A stretch of 9,536 nucleotides of DNA, taken from Bacteroidota bacterium (GTDB lineage Bacteria; Bacteroidota; Bacteroidia; Chitinophagales; LD1). Of the stretch, positions 1 to 5,217 are shown piece after piece. The notes below the pieces were generated by a model. The model was not told the origin of the DNA and did not search any database. It saw only the letters and a list, made by a program, of their open reading frames with translations. Made by a program: the position numbers and the translations under genes. Each line of letters opens with the position of its first letter. Position 1 is the first letter of the stretch. The stretch spans positions 1 to 9,536 of the forward strand of contig JAFDYP010000444.1 in the NCBI GenBank assembly GCA_018267355.1, in the 5' to 3' direction.

Positions 1-27
1 CGCTCCTACACTATGAGCGGCTTTTTT
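1..27 (+). terminator. Rho-independent terminator, left side cut by window edge
   Basis: CGCTC at 1-5 pairs with GAGCG at 15-19 around a 9-nt loop, and GC plus six T follow at 20-27. The GC at 20-21 suggests that the stem continues left of the window. It probably ends a plus-strand gene that lies outside. The call is moderate because half of the stem cannot be seen. Confidence 0.5.
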
Positions 28-126
28 ACGTCTTATAGTCAGCCTGTTGGGTGGTTTTTAGAGGCTTTTGACCCGGCAGGTGGTGGATAGGATGTTTGTA
101 ATCAGGGGCACCCTATTTGTTTATAT

Positions 127-145
127 GAAAAAAAGCGTTTTTTTC
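127..145 (+). other. A/T hairpin in the leader of the DUF2795 gene
   Basis: G plus seven A (127-134), then GCG, then seven T plus C (138-145) form a perfect 8-bp inverted repeat with a 3-nt loop. It lies 26 nt upstream of the start codon at 172. It could be a weak terminator-like or leader structure, or simply adjoining A and T tracts. No function can be assigned from sequence. Confidence 0.3.
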
Positions 146-155
146 GCCGACAATT

Positions 156-164
156 AAAAGGAGA
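156..164 (+). promoter_or_regulatory. Shine-Dalgarno-like site for the DUF2795 gene
   Basis: AAAAGGAGA ends 7 nt before the ATG at 172, so it carries an AGGAG core at normal spacing. Such sites are uncommon in Bacteroidota, and none of the other genes in this window has a comparable one. It supports 172 as the start and suggests efficient translation of this small protein. Confidence 0.6.
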
Positions 165-171
165 CCATACT

Positions 172-393
172 ATGTTTTGGACACTGGAATTAGCATCATA
201 CCTGGAGGAAGCACCTTGGCCAGCTACTAAGGATGACCTGATAGATTTCTCCATCCGCTCCGGCGCACCCGTAGAGGTAATAGAGAACCTGCAGGAGCTG
301 GACGACGATGAGGAACTCTACGAGGGTATAGAGGACATATGGCCCGACTACCCTACCAAAGAAGACTTTTTCTTTAACGAAGAAGAATATTAA
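172..393 (+). CDS. DUF2795 domain small acidic protein
   Basis: A 73-residue protein that I recognise as the DUF2795 type common in Bacteroidota; its biochemical role is unknown. The start of the sequence (MFWTLELASYLEEAPWPATK), the segment IRSGAPVEVIENLQEL at about 28-43, and the acidic tail FFFNEEEY fit that family over the full length. It is strikingly acidic: by hand I count 23 Asp/Glu against 3 Lys/Arg. There is no signal peptide or membrane segment, so it should be cytosolic. A strong Shine-Dalgarno-like site fixes the start, and a perfect hairpin terminator begins directly after the stop. It is therefore probably a single-gene transcript, with an upstream terminator at 1-27 separating it from the previous gene. 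A TTTG at 95-98 with TTTATATG at 120-127 is a weak promoter candidate. Family assignment is from memory of the sequence pattern. Confidence 0.85.
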   Translation: MFWTLELASYLEEAPWPATKDDLIDFSIRSGAPVEVIENLQELDDDEELYEGIEDIWPDYPTKEDFFFNEEEY

Positions 394-426
394 ATGAAAA
401 GGCCCCGCAGAACGGGGCCTTTTCAT
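394..426. terminator. Bidirectional Rho-independent terminator
   Basis: ATGAAAAGGCCCCG (394-407) and CGGGGCCTTTTCAT (413-426) are perfect 14-bp complements around the loop CAGAA. The GGCCCCG core is followed by a T run on the plus strand. The A run on the left arm gives a T run on the minus strand. It sits between the convergent DUF2795 gene (stop at 393) and the nuclease gene (stop at 444), so it can end both transcripts. Confidence 0.92.
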
Positions 427-443
427 TATAGCAATTTTTAATT

Positions 444-1061
444 TTATTGCCTCTTATTCATCTCATCCCTGATGCGGGCGGCCCGCTCGTAGTCTTCGTT
501 TTCTATGGCATGCTGCAGCGCTTCGTTGAGCTCGTCTGCAGACATATTTGAGAAATTGGTACTGGCTCCGGGCTGTGCAGTGACAGAGGTGAGTTCCTCT
601 ATCCTTTTCTCGAGGTCGCCCTCAGATACGGCGCCTCCGGCCTCCATAGCCGCATCTGCCTCTACACCGGCCTCCTCCAGTATATCTTCATTCACATAGA
701 TCGGGCACTCAAAGCGTACGGCCAGCGCCAGCGCATCAGAGGTGCGGGAGTCTATCTCTACGGTCTCTATCGCATTGCTGAATACCAGATTGCTGTAGAA
801 CACGCCATCGAGCAGCTTGCTGATATAGATGTACTGCAGCTCCAGGCCAAAGGTATCACAGACGGTCTTCATCAGGTCGTGTGTGAGCGGGCGGGATGGC
901 TTCATATTATCCAGCGCTACGGCTATGGCCTGCGCCTCAAATCCACCTATCACGATCGGCAGCCTGCGCGTACCCTCTACCTCTCCCAGCACTACGGCAA
1001 AGGAGTGTGACTGAGTGACGCTATGCGAGAGGGCTATGATCTCCAGTTCGATCTTTTTCAT
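444..1061 (-). CDS. Bifunctional nuclease (BFN/DUF151) with C-terminal UVR domain
   Basis: A 205-residue cytosolic protein with two parts. Residues 1 to about 130 are a BFN (DUF151) domain, with LPIVIGGFEAQAIAVAL at 34-50 and the hallmark DSRTSDALALAVR at 104-116. This domain is named after a plant protein reported to cleave DNA and RNA; the activity of bacterial members is less certain. Residues 131-172 are an Ala/Glu/Ser/Thr-rich linker. Residues about 174-205 (DELNEALQHAIENEDYERAA, then RIRDEMNKR) match the UVR motif, the helical hairpin by which UvrB and UvrC contact each other. The fusion suggests protein docking, perhaps in nucleic acid repair, which is inference. The BFN-UVR arrangement is usual for Bacteroidota. 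The gene is convergent with the DUF2795 gene, shares its terminator, and is divergent from the acetyltransferase gene. A -7-like element lies only 7 nt upstream of the start. Confidence 0.88.
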   Translation of the reverse strand: MKKIELEIIALSHSVTQSHSFAVVLGEVEGTRRLPIVIGGFEAQAIAVALDNMKPSRPLTHDLMKTVCDTFGLELQYIYISKLLDGVFYSNLVFSNAIETVEIDSRTSDALALAVRFECPIYVNEDILEEAGVEADAAMEAGGAVSEGDLEKRIEELTSVTAQPGASTNFSNMSADELNEALQHAIENEDYERAARIRDEMNKRQ

Positions 1062-1068
1062 TGCATCC

Positions 1069-1098
1069 GAAATATAGGACTAAATCGCAAATCCCAAA
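1069..1098 (-). promoter_or_regulatory. Candidate Bacteroidota promoter of the bfn gene
   Basis: Read on the minus strand, TTTG (1095-1098) is followed after 18 nt by TATATTTC (1069-1076), which matches TAnnTTTG except in the last base. The -7 element ends 7 nt before the ATG, so the transcript would have almost no leader. The spacing is slightly shorter than the usual 19-21 nt. Confidence 0.4.
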
Positions 1099-1157
1099 CT
1101 CTTATTTCATACCGTAAGGAAAAATATTTACCTTGACCATATCCAGACCTGGCACCC

Positions 1158-1604
1158 ATGCAGTTTACACTAAAACACTACCGCGAGCTGAGCCTCGATG
1201 AGCTATATACTATCATGCGGCTGCGGCAGCGTGTATTCGTACTGGAGCAGCACTGCGCCTTCGTAGACTGCGATGACCAGGATCAGGAGAGCTGGCACCT
1301 GATGGGCTATGATGATAAGGGCACTTTAGCAGTTTACAGCCGCCTCCTGCCTGTAGGCCTCTCCTATCCCGGCTATGCTTCTATAGGCCGCGTAGTGAGC
1401 GAGCCGGCACTGCGCCGTGCAGGGTATGGACGGATGCTCATGGAGGAGTCTGTAAAACGCTGCAGTGAGCTATTTCCCGGCGCTCCGCTGAAAATAGGCG
1501 CACAACTCTATCTGAAAAAATTTTACGAGGGTTACGGATTTCAGTCCGTAGGTGAGGTGTACATAGAGGACGATATAGATAACATCAAAATGATTCGCGG
1601 CTAG
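1158..1604 (+). CDS. elaA: GNAT family N-acetyltransferase, ElaA-like
   Basis: A 148-residue protein that aligns by eye with ElaA over its whole length. It has the N-terminal LRQRVFVLEQHC at 22-33, the central SIGRVV at 75-80, and the acetyl-CoA pyrophosphate-binding motif R-x-x-G-x-G at 86-91 (RRAGYGRML). The C-terminal signature is KIGAQLYLKKFYEGYGF at 112-128, followed by VYIEDDI. GNAT enzymes move an acetyl group from acetyl-CoA to an amine; the substrate of ElaA proteins is not established. There is no signal peptide, so it is cytosolic. It is divergent from the bfn gene, with 96 bp between them. TACCTTG at 1129-1135 is a partial -7 element, and no Shine-Dalgarno site is seen. Its TAG stop overlaps the stop of the convergent hydrolase gene. 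Confidence 0.9.
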   Translation: MQFTLKHYRELSLDELYTIMRLRQRVFVLEQHCAFVDCDDQDQESWHLMGYDDKGTLAVYSRLLPVGLSYPGYASIGRVVSEPALRRAGYGRMLMEESVKRCSELFPGAPLKIGAQLYLKKFYEGYGFQSVGEVYIEDDIDNIKMIRG

Positions 1605-2362
1605 GCCTCTATCACCAGCCCGTCATAGGCTATCTTCACATTGACCGGCAATCTGCCCTCCATATCAGCATGCCTGCCAAACTGGTGGCTCATGTGTATG
1701 AGGTATGCTGTCTCAGGGCCTATCTCACGGATCAGCGCCAGCGCCTCTTCCAGTGTGTGATGAGCTATGTGCTCATTGGCATGGAGCGCATTGACCACCA
1801 GGGTGCGGGTGCCCTTCAGCTTTACCTTTTCGCTGTCAGTTATTGTTTTGGCGTCTGTGATGTAGGTGAAGTCTGCTATACGAAATGCCTGCACCGGCAG
1901 TTTATAGTGCATGACCTCGATCGGTGTAATGGGGATACCCTGTACCTCAAATGTCTCATGCGCTACCCGGTGGAAGTTGACCTTTGGCGCAAAAGCGTAA
2001 TCCTTATCACGAAATGCATACGGATACTGCTCATGGATCATAGCTTCGGCATGACGGTCGCAGTAGAGGTCTACCACCTGCCCCTGCAGATAATTGAAGG
2101 GGCGGATATCGTCCAGGCCGCCTATGTGGTCACGGTGGCCATGCGTGATGAGTAGCGCATCTATAGCGGTCACATTGGCCCGCAGCATCTGATAGCGGAA
2201 ATCAGGTCCTGCATCTATAATAAAAACCTTGCCATTTACCTCTACCATGGCAGAGGTGCGCAGGCGCTTGTCACGCGGGTCTGTAGAGGTACACACCTCG
2301 CAGCTACAGCCTATGATAGGCACGCCGCCAGATGTACCAGTACCGAGAAAAGTCACCTTCAT
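1601..2362 (-). CDS. MBL-fold metallohydrolase, PhnP-like
   Basis: A 253-residue metallo-beta-lactamase-fold hydrolase of the PhnP group. The metal-binding motif HGHRDH is at 74-79. Other likely ligands are His152 (in EVMHYKLP), Asp170 (YITD) and His226 (LIHMSHQFG). The N-terminal GTGTSGGVPIIGCSCEVC carries Cys19, Cys21 and Cys24, which match the three cysteines of the structural zinc site of E. coli PhnP. PhnP cleaves phosphoribosyl cyclic phosphate during phosphonate breakdown. No other phn gene is visible here, so the substrate is open and I give no symbol. It lacks a signal peptide. It lies downstream of the SDR gene on the same strand (44-bp gap) and has its own -7 element. Its stop overlaps that of elaA in a shared CTAG, with no terminator between the two genes. 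Confidence 0.88.
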   Translation of the reverse strand: MKVTFLGTGTSGGVPIIGCSCEVCTSTDPRDKRLRTSAMVEVNGKVFIIDAGPDFRYQMLRANVTAIDALLITHGHRDHIGGLDDIRPFNYLQGQVVDLYCDRHAEAMIHEQYPYAFRDKDYAFAPKVNFHRVAHETFEVQGIPITPIEVMHYKLPVQAFRIADFTYITDAKTITDSEKVKLKGTRTLVVNALHANEHIAHHTLEEALALIREIGPETAYLIHMSHQFGRHADMEGRLPVNVKIAYDGLVIEA

Positions 2363-2366
2363 ATTA

Positions 2367-2374
2367 CAAATATA
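2367..2374 (-). promoter_or_regulatory. -7 promoter element of the MBL hydrolase gene
   Basis: Read on the minus strand, TATATTTG is a perfect TAnnTTTG element ending 4 nt before the ATG at 2362. No well-spaced TTTG lies upstream; the nearest, inside the end of the SDR gene, is about 25 nt away. Transcription from here would give a leaderless or nearly leaderless mRNA. Confidence 0.45.
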
Positions 2375-2406
2375 GGATTAACGTGTCGGGCTTATAACAC
2401 AAAATA

Positions 2407-3207
2407 TCACCGCACACTCATACGGCGGATCATGATGGAGAAGATGGCTGGGAAGTGACGCTTCATCCAGACGCCGAGGTTCTCTTTGAAGCCGCCTATG
2501 ACGATCTCTTCTTTCTCTTTTTTGATCGCATCTACTATCACGCGGGCAGTGTAGTCAGACTTGAGGCCATTGCCCGTAGCGCTGTCCATACTGCGGAGCG
2601 GAGCACCATCTGCGGTCAGGGCATTCATAGTGATATTGGTGCTGACAAAGCCAGGGCACACGATCAGTACGCGCAGCCCATCGTCATAGCACTCCGCGCG
2701 GAGCGAGTCAAAGAATCCATGCAGCGCATGCTTAGATGCCGAGTAGCCACTGCGCCACGGTGAGCCGAACTTGCCCACAGCAGAGCTGACCGCTACGAGC
2801 ATACCGCTCTTTCGCGCCAGCATGTATGGCAGCACAGCTTTACTGAGTGCCAGCGTACCAAAGAAATTGACCTCCATCAGCTCGCGGTCTACCTCTACCA
2901 GCGTATCACGTGCCATAGAGCGCTGACTGATGCCGCCATTATTGATCAGCACATCTACATGGCCAAATTTATCTATGACCGCCTTTACCTGTGAAGAGTA
3001 GTCCTTATTATTCGCCAGGTCCAGCGGGACGATCAGACAGCGATCATCCGTAAGGCCTGCTGCTTTGATCACACGCTCCATCTCCTCCGTGCGGCGTGCT
3101 GAGAGGACGATCTTTGCGTTCTCTTTTGCGCAGGCATACACCAGCTGCTCTCCTATACCGGAGGTGGCACCGGTGATCCAGACTATCTTATCTTGAAGTG
3201 TTGCCAT
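2407..3207 (-). CDS. Short-chain dehydrogenase/reductase (SDR)
   Basis: A 266-residue classical SDR, an NAD(P)H-dependent oxidoreductase. The Rossmann cofactor motif TGATSGIG is at 12-19, with ARR at 37-39 after the second strand, which hints at NADP(H). NNGG at 89-92 is the structural motif, here NNGG instead of the common NNAG. The catalytic residues are Asn114, Ser142, Tyr155 and Lys159 (YSASK), and PGFV follows near 184-187. The C-terminal part, with KEEIVIGGFKENLGVWMKRHFPAIF, is basic and hydrophobic and resembles DHRS7-like SDRs that sit near membranes; this is inference. The substrate is unknown. The start at 3207 places MATLQDK just before the first strand, as usual for the family. 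The gene overlaps the upstream secreted-protein gene by 20 bp, so translation is probably coupled. Confidence 0.92.
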   Translation of the reverse strand: MATLQDKIVWITGATSGIGEQLVYACAKENAKIVLSARRTEEMERVIKAAGLTDDRCLIVPLDLANNKDYSSQVKAVIDKFGHVDVLINNGGISQRSMARDTLVEVDRELMEVNFFGTLALSKAVLPYMLARKSGMLVAVSSAVGKFGSPWRSGYSASKHALHGFFDSLRAECYDDGLRVLIVCPGFVSTNITMNALTADGAPLRSMDSATGNGLKSDYTARVIVDAIKKEKEEIVIGGFKENLGVWMKRHFPAIFSIMIRRMSVR

Positions 3208-3649
3208 AGTTTACTTTTACGGGTATGGATAAAACAGATGCAGGGCGTAAGGTGTCATTGCGGTACATTTGCTGTCCCTTGTCATAGCGCAGTTCGAGAG
3301 AGATGTTGCCTTTGCTATCAAAGAATATCTCGCGCTCACGATAGCTGCCATCATATTGTACATAGCCTATGAGTTTACCTTTGTAGTAATTCTCCCGTAC
3401 ATCCAGCACACCTGTGGGGCCGACATGGTCTACGACTCCATTTTTGATGTTCACGCGTGGCTCTATGTACAGAAACTCTCCCCGCTGGCCAAAGGCATTT
3501 CGCACTCTGGTGATCTCATCTATACTGCGGTGGTGTACGGTGATGTGTGTGGCATTGTCTTTCGTGATGGTCCAGGGCTGAGCAGGGCTTTGCGCTATAG
3601 CAGAGTTGCACAGGGCTACCGATATCAGCAAAAAGAGAAAGCGATTCAT
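3188..3649 (-). CDS. Secreted protein of unknown function
   Basis: A 153-residue protein that I cannot assign to a family. Residues 1-19 (MNRFLFLLISVALCNSAIA) are a clear signal peptide with an AIA|Q cleavage site and no lipobox Cys, so it is probably periplasmic or exported. The mature part is rich in short polar beta-type segments. Residues about 86-127 (NYYKGKLIGYVQYDG, then YREREIFFDSKGN) recall the YYKNGKLxGxxxxYYxNG pattern of MORN or YwqK-like repeats, but too few units are present to claim this. There is no transmembrane segment after the signal. The 3' end overlaps the SDR start by 20 bp, which suggests one transcript. The opposite strand also has a long open frame here, but the signal peptide and tandem arrangement favour this one. 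Confidence 0.75.
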   Translation of the reverse strand: MNRFLFLLISVALCNSAIAQSPAQPWTITKDNATHITVHHRSIDEITRVRNAFGQRGEFLYIEPRVNIKNGVVDHVGPTGVLDVRENYYKGKLIGYVQYDGSYREREIFFDSKGNISLELRYDKGQQMYRNDTLRPASVLSIPVKVNYGNTSR

Positions 3650-3726
3650 ATTGACCTTTTCAAAAAGAAAATTAACCGCTTTTCCGATAGCAGGGTAAAA
3701 TTTTCTGCCAGCTCATCCGTGTATCT

Positions 3727-4461
3727 ATGAAATCCCGACCCATGGCCTCTATCATAGACTCCCTGACCCGAAGTATTTTTAATAAAGCGATCCTGACCTA
3801 TAGGCATCAGATCGCGCCGGCCACCTGGCATATCCGCATACAGAGTGACGCACTGGTGGGTCACACCTTCACAGCCGGCGAGCACCTGCGCCTTTTCGTG
3901 GGTCTGGACCGCGATACGGCTATGAATAGCAAACTGCGCACGTATTCCATCTGGGCCTTTGATGCAGCATCGGGCACTGCAGACCTGGCCATATGCGCTC
4001 ATAGCAATGGGATAGGCAGTATCTGGATCAAGGAGGTAGCCGTAGGTGACGCGATCCACTACATGGGTCCGAAGGGCAAACTGGTAATAGACACCGCCGG
4101 AAAGTCTCACCTGCTGATAGGCGATCCCTCTGCCCTCTCTCATCTCTACGCTATCCGTAGTCATCTTTCCACTGCACAAGAGGCCGCAGGTATATTTTAC
4201 TCACCTGATGAGGCCGACCACTACGCAGACCTGGACGGTAGCAGGCCGTTTCAGTTTCTCCGGGTGGGCGGTGTCCCTACGGAGCCACTCATCGCCGCAG
4301 CAGAGCAGCTCAAAAGCTCACTGCGACCAGCACTTACTATCTACATAGGCGGCGACATGCGCGTGTGCAAAGAATTAGGCCGCTATTTCCGCCAAAACTG
4401 GCCCCATGCTGAGGTCCGGGCCAAGGGTTTCTGGATGCCGGGCAAGGTCGGAATGGATTAA
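3727..4461 (+). CDS. Siderophore-interacting FAD-binding reductase (SIP/ViuB-like)
   Basis: A 244-residue flavoprotein of the siderophore-interacting family, which uses NAD(P)H and FAD to reduce ferric siderophores in the cytosol and release iron. The N-terminal FAD-binding barrel carries RTYS at 71-74, the usual R-x-Y-[ST] flavin motif, and HSNGIGSIW at 92-100 followed by GPKG at 114-117. The C-terminal domain has GDPSALS at 132-138 (GDESALP in many members), YIGGD near 206-210, and the terminal KGFWMPGKVG at 233-242 in place of the typical YWRxG. Length fits the family. The start may be 3727 or the in-frame ATG at 3742; both leave the domains whole. It is divergent from the secreted-protein gene (77 bp). 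No siderophore biosynthesis or TonB receptor gene is in the window, and no convincing Fur box is seen upstream. Confidence 0.88.
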   Translation: MKSRPMASIIDSLTRSIFNKAILTYRHQIAPATWHIRIQSDALVGHTFTAGEHLRLFVGLDRDTAMNSKLRTYSIWAFDAASGTADLAICAHSNGIGSIWIKEVAVGDAIHYMGPKGKLVIDTAGKSHLLIGDPSALSHLYAIRSHLSTAQEAAGIFYSPDEADHYADLDGSRPFQFLRVGGVPTEPLIAAAEQLKSSLRPALTIYIGGDMRVCKELGRYFRQNWPHAEVRAKGFWMPGKVGMD

Positions 4462-4487
4462 AAAAACGTTACGACATCATTTTATTG

Positions 4488-4502
4488 TATTGATTATCAA
4501 TA
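4488..4502. repeat. Short AT-rich inverted repeat after the SIP gene
   Basis: TATTGAT and ATCAATA form perfect 7-bp arms around one T. In RNA, TTATTG (4482-4487) with CAATAA (4498-4503) is an alternative pairing. It lies 26 nt after the SIP stop and upstream of the tetR operator. It could be a protein-binding site or a weak end signal. There is no GC-rich stem, so I do not call it a terminator. Confidence 0.35.
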
Positions 4503-4532
4503 AGTTTATGTTTCTTAAAATATTACCGCTAA

Positions 4533-4565
4533 TTAAACGTTTGTTTTAATCAAACAGTTGTTTAA
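4533..4565. promoter_or_regulatory. Putative two-site TetR operator upstream of the efflux operon
   Basis: TTAAACGTTTGTTT (4533-4546) and AAACAGTTGTTTAA (4552-4565) form a 33-bp imperfect palindrome, 11 of 14 pairs matching, with a 5-nt centre. Each half is itself nearly palindromic: AAACGTTTGTTT (4535-4546) and AAACAGTTGTTT (4552-4563). These two agree at 10 of 12 positions and start 17 bp apart. Two TetR dimers could bind side by side, as known for QacR. The site lies 23 bp upstream of tetR and overlaps the candidate promoter, which fits self-repression. Confidence 0.65.
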
Positions 4566-4570
4566 TTTCG
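4540..4570 (+). promoter_or_regulatory. Candidate promoter of the tetR-efflux operon
   Basis: TTTG at 4540-4543 is followed after 19 nt by TAATTTCG at 4563-4570, a TAnnTTTG element with one mismatch. This spacing is typical of Bacteroidota promoters. Both elements overlap or touch the putative operator, so bound repressor would block RNA polymerase. The leader would be about 10-15 nt long. Confidence 0.5.
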
Positions 4571-4588
4571 TTCCCGCATTCAATAATT

Positions 4589-5212
4589 ATGGAACAGATA
4601 GATAAAAAAGCAGCCATCCTGATCGAAGCTGAGAAGCTTTTTGCAGATCAGGACTTTGATGCGGTGAGCGTGCGTGACCTGGCCAAGGCAGCCAACGTAA
4701 ACATCGCGATGATCTCCTACTACTTTGGGTCAAAAGAGAAATTATTTGAAGAGCTGATCATCTCGCGCATGGCCAACTCTCAAACCACGATCCAGAGTAT
4801 AGCCACTGATCCCGCGAGGACATCCATAGAGAAGCTCGTGGCAGTGGTAGACTTCTACACTGATCGCCTGATGAATAACCCGAATGTGCACAGGATGATC
4901 AATCGCGAACTCTCCAGCAGCAACCGCCCTGAGCTGCGCGAGCTGCTGATCTCTAAGATCGAGACCAATAAGACCTACATCGGCAAGATGCTGGAGGAGG
5001 GCAAAGCCAATGGCACCTTCCGGCCAGATGCCGATATGGGCCTGGTCATGATCAATCTCTTTGCCTGCATCCAGTATATCGTAGGCTCACCATACTACTC
5101 CTGCAAGATGCTCGATGTGCCTACCGAGGCCCAGCTCTTCGACCCCGAATTCAGGACGCGTATCAAAACTTATTTCAAAGAATTATTCTCCCACTATTTA
5201 CTTAAAAAATAA
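4589..5212 (+). CDS. TetR/AcrR family transcriptional regulator
   Basis: A 207-residue one-component repressor. The N-terminal TetR DNA-binding domain covers about 5-55. KKAAILIEAEKLFADQDFDA forms helix 1, and the helix-turn-helix is VSVRDLAKAANVNIAMISYY with FGSKEKLFEEL (27-56), which includes the family hallmark YYFGSKEKLF. The all-helical C-terminal part (about 60-205) is variable, as expected for ligand binding and dimer formation, and gives no clue to the ligand. The gene is first in the efflux operon, and only 5 nt separate its stop from the tolC-like start. It most likely represses itself and the pump genes through the palindromes at 4533-4565 until an exported compound binds. The start at 4589 gives the normal short N-terminal arm, and no Shine-Dalgarno site is present. 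Confidence 0.93.
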   Translation: MEQIDKKAAILIEAEKLFADQDFDAVSVRDLAKAANVNIAMISYYFGSKEKLFEELIISRMANSQTTIQSIATDPARTSIEKLVAVVDFYTDRLMNNPNVHRMINRELSSSNRPELRELLISKIETNKTYIGKMLEEGKANGTFRPDADMGLVMINLFACIQYIVGSPYYSCKMLDVPTEAQLFDPEFRTRIKTYFKELFSHYLLKK

Positions 5213-5217
5213 CACCC

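Noticed and set aside
1670..2155. 161-residue plus-strand open frame opposite the MBL hydrolase
   Set aside because: It is antisense to a gene with an intact HGHRDH metal site, and its composition is not protein-like.
3666..3706. AGAAAATT (3666-3673) and AATTTTCT (3699-3706) inverted repeat between divergent genes
   Set aside because: The arms are short, AT-rich and far apart, so they are likely to arise by chance. No -33/-7 pair could be placed with confidence in this gap.
3646..4179. 177-residue minus-strand open frame opposite the SIP gene
   Set aside because: It lies antisense to a gene with clear RTYS and GDPSALS motifs, has no recognisable domain, and would occupy the start region of the secreted-protein gene.
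4488..4502. Fur box for the SIP gene
   Set aside because: Only nine bases agree with the Fur pattern, and the site lies downstream of the SIP gene, not before it.
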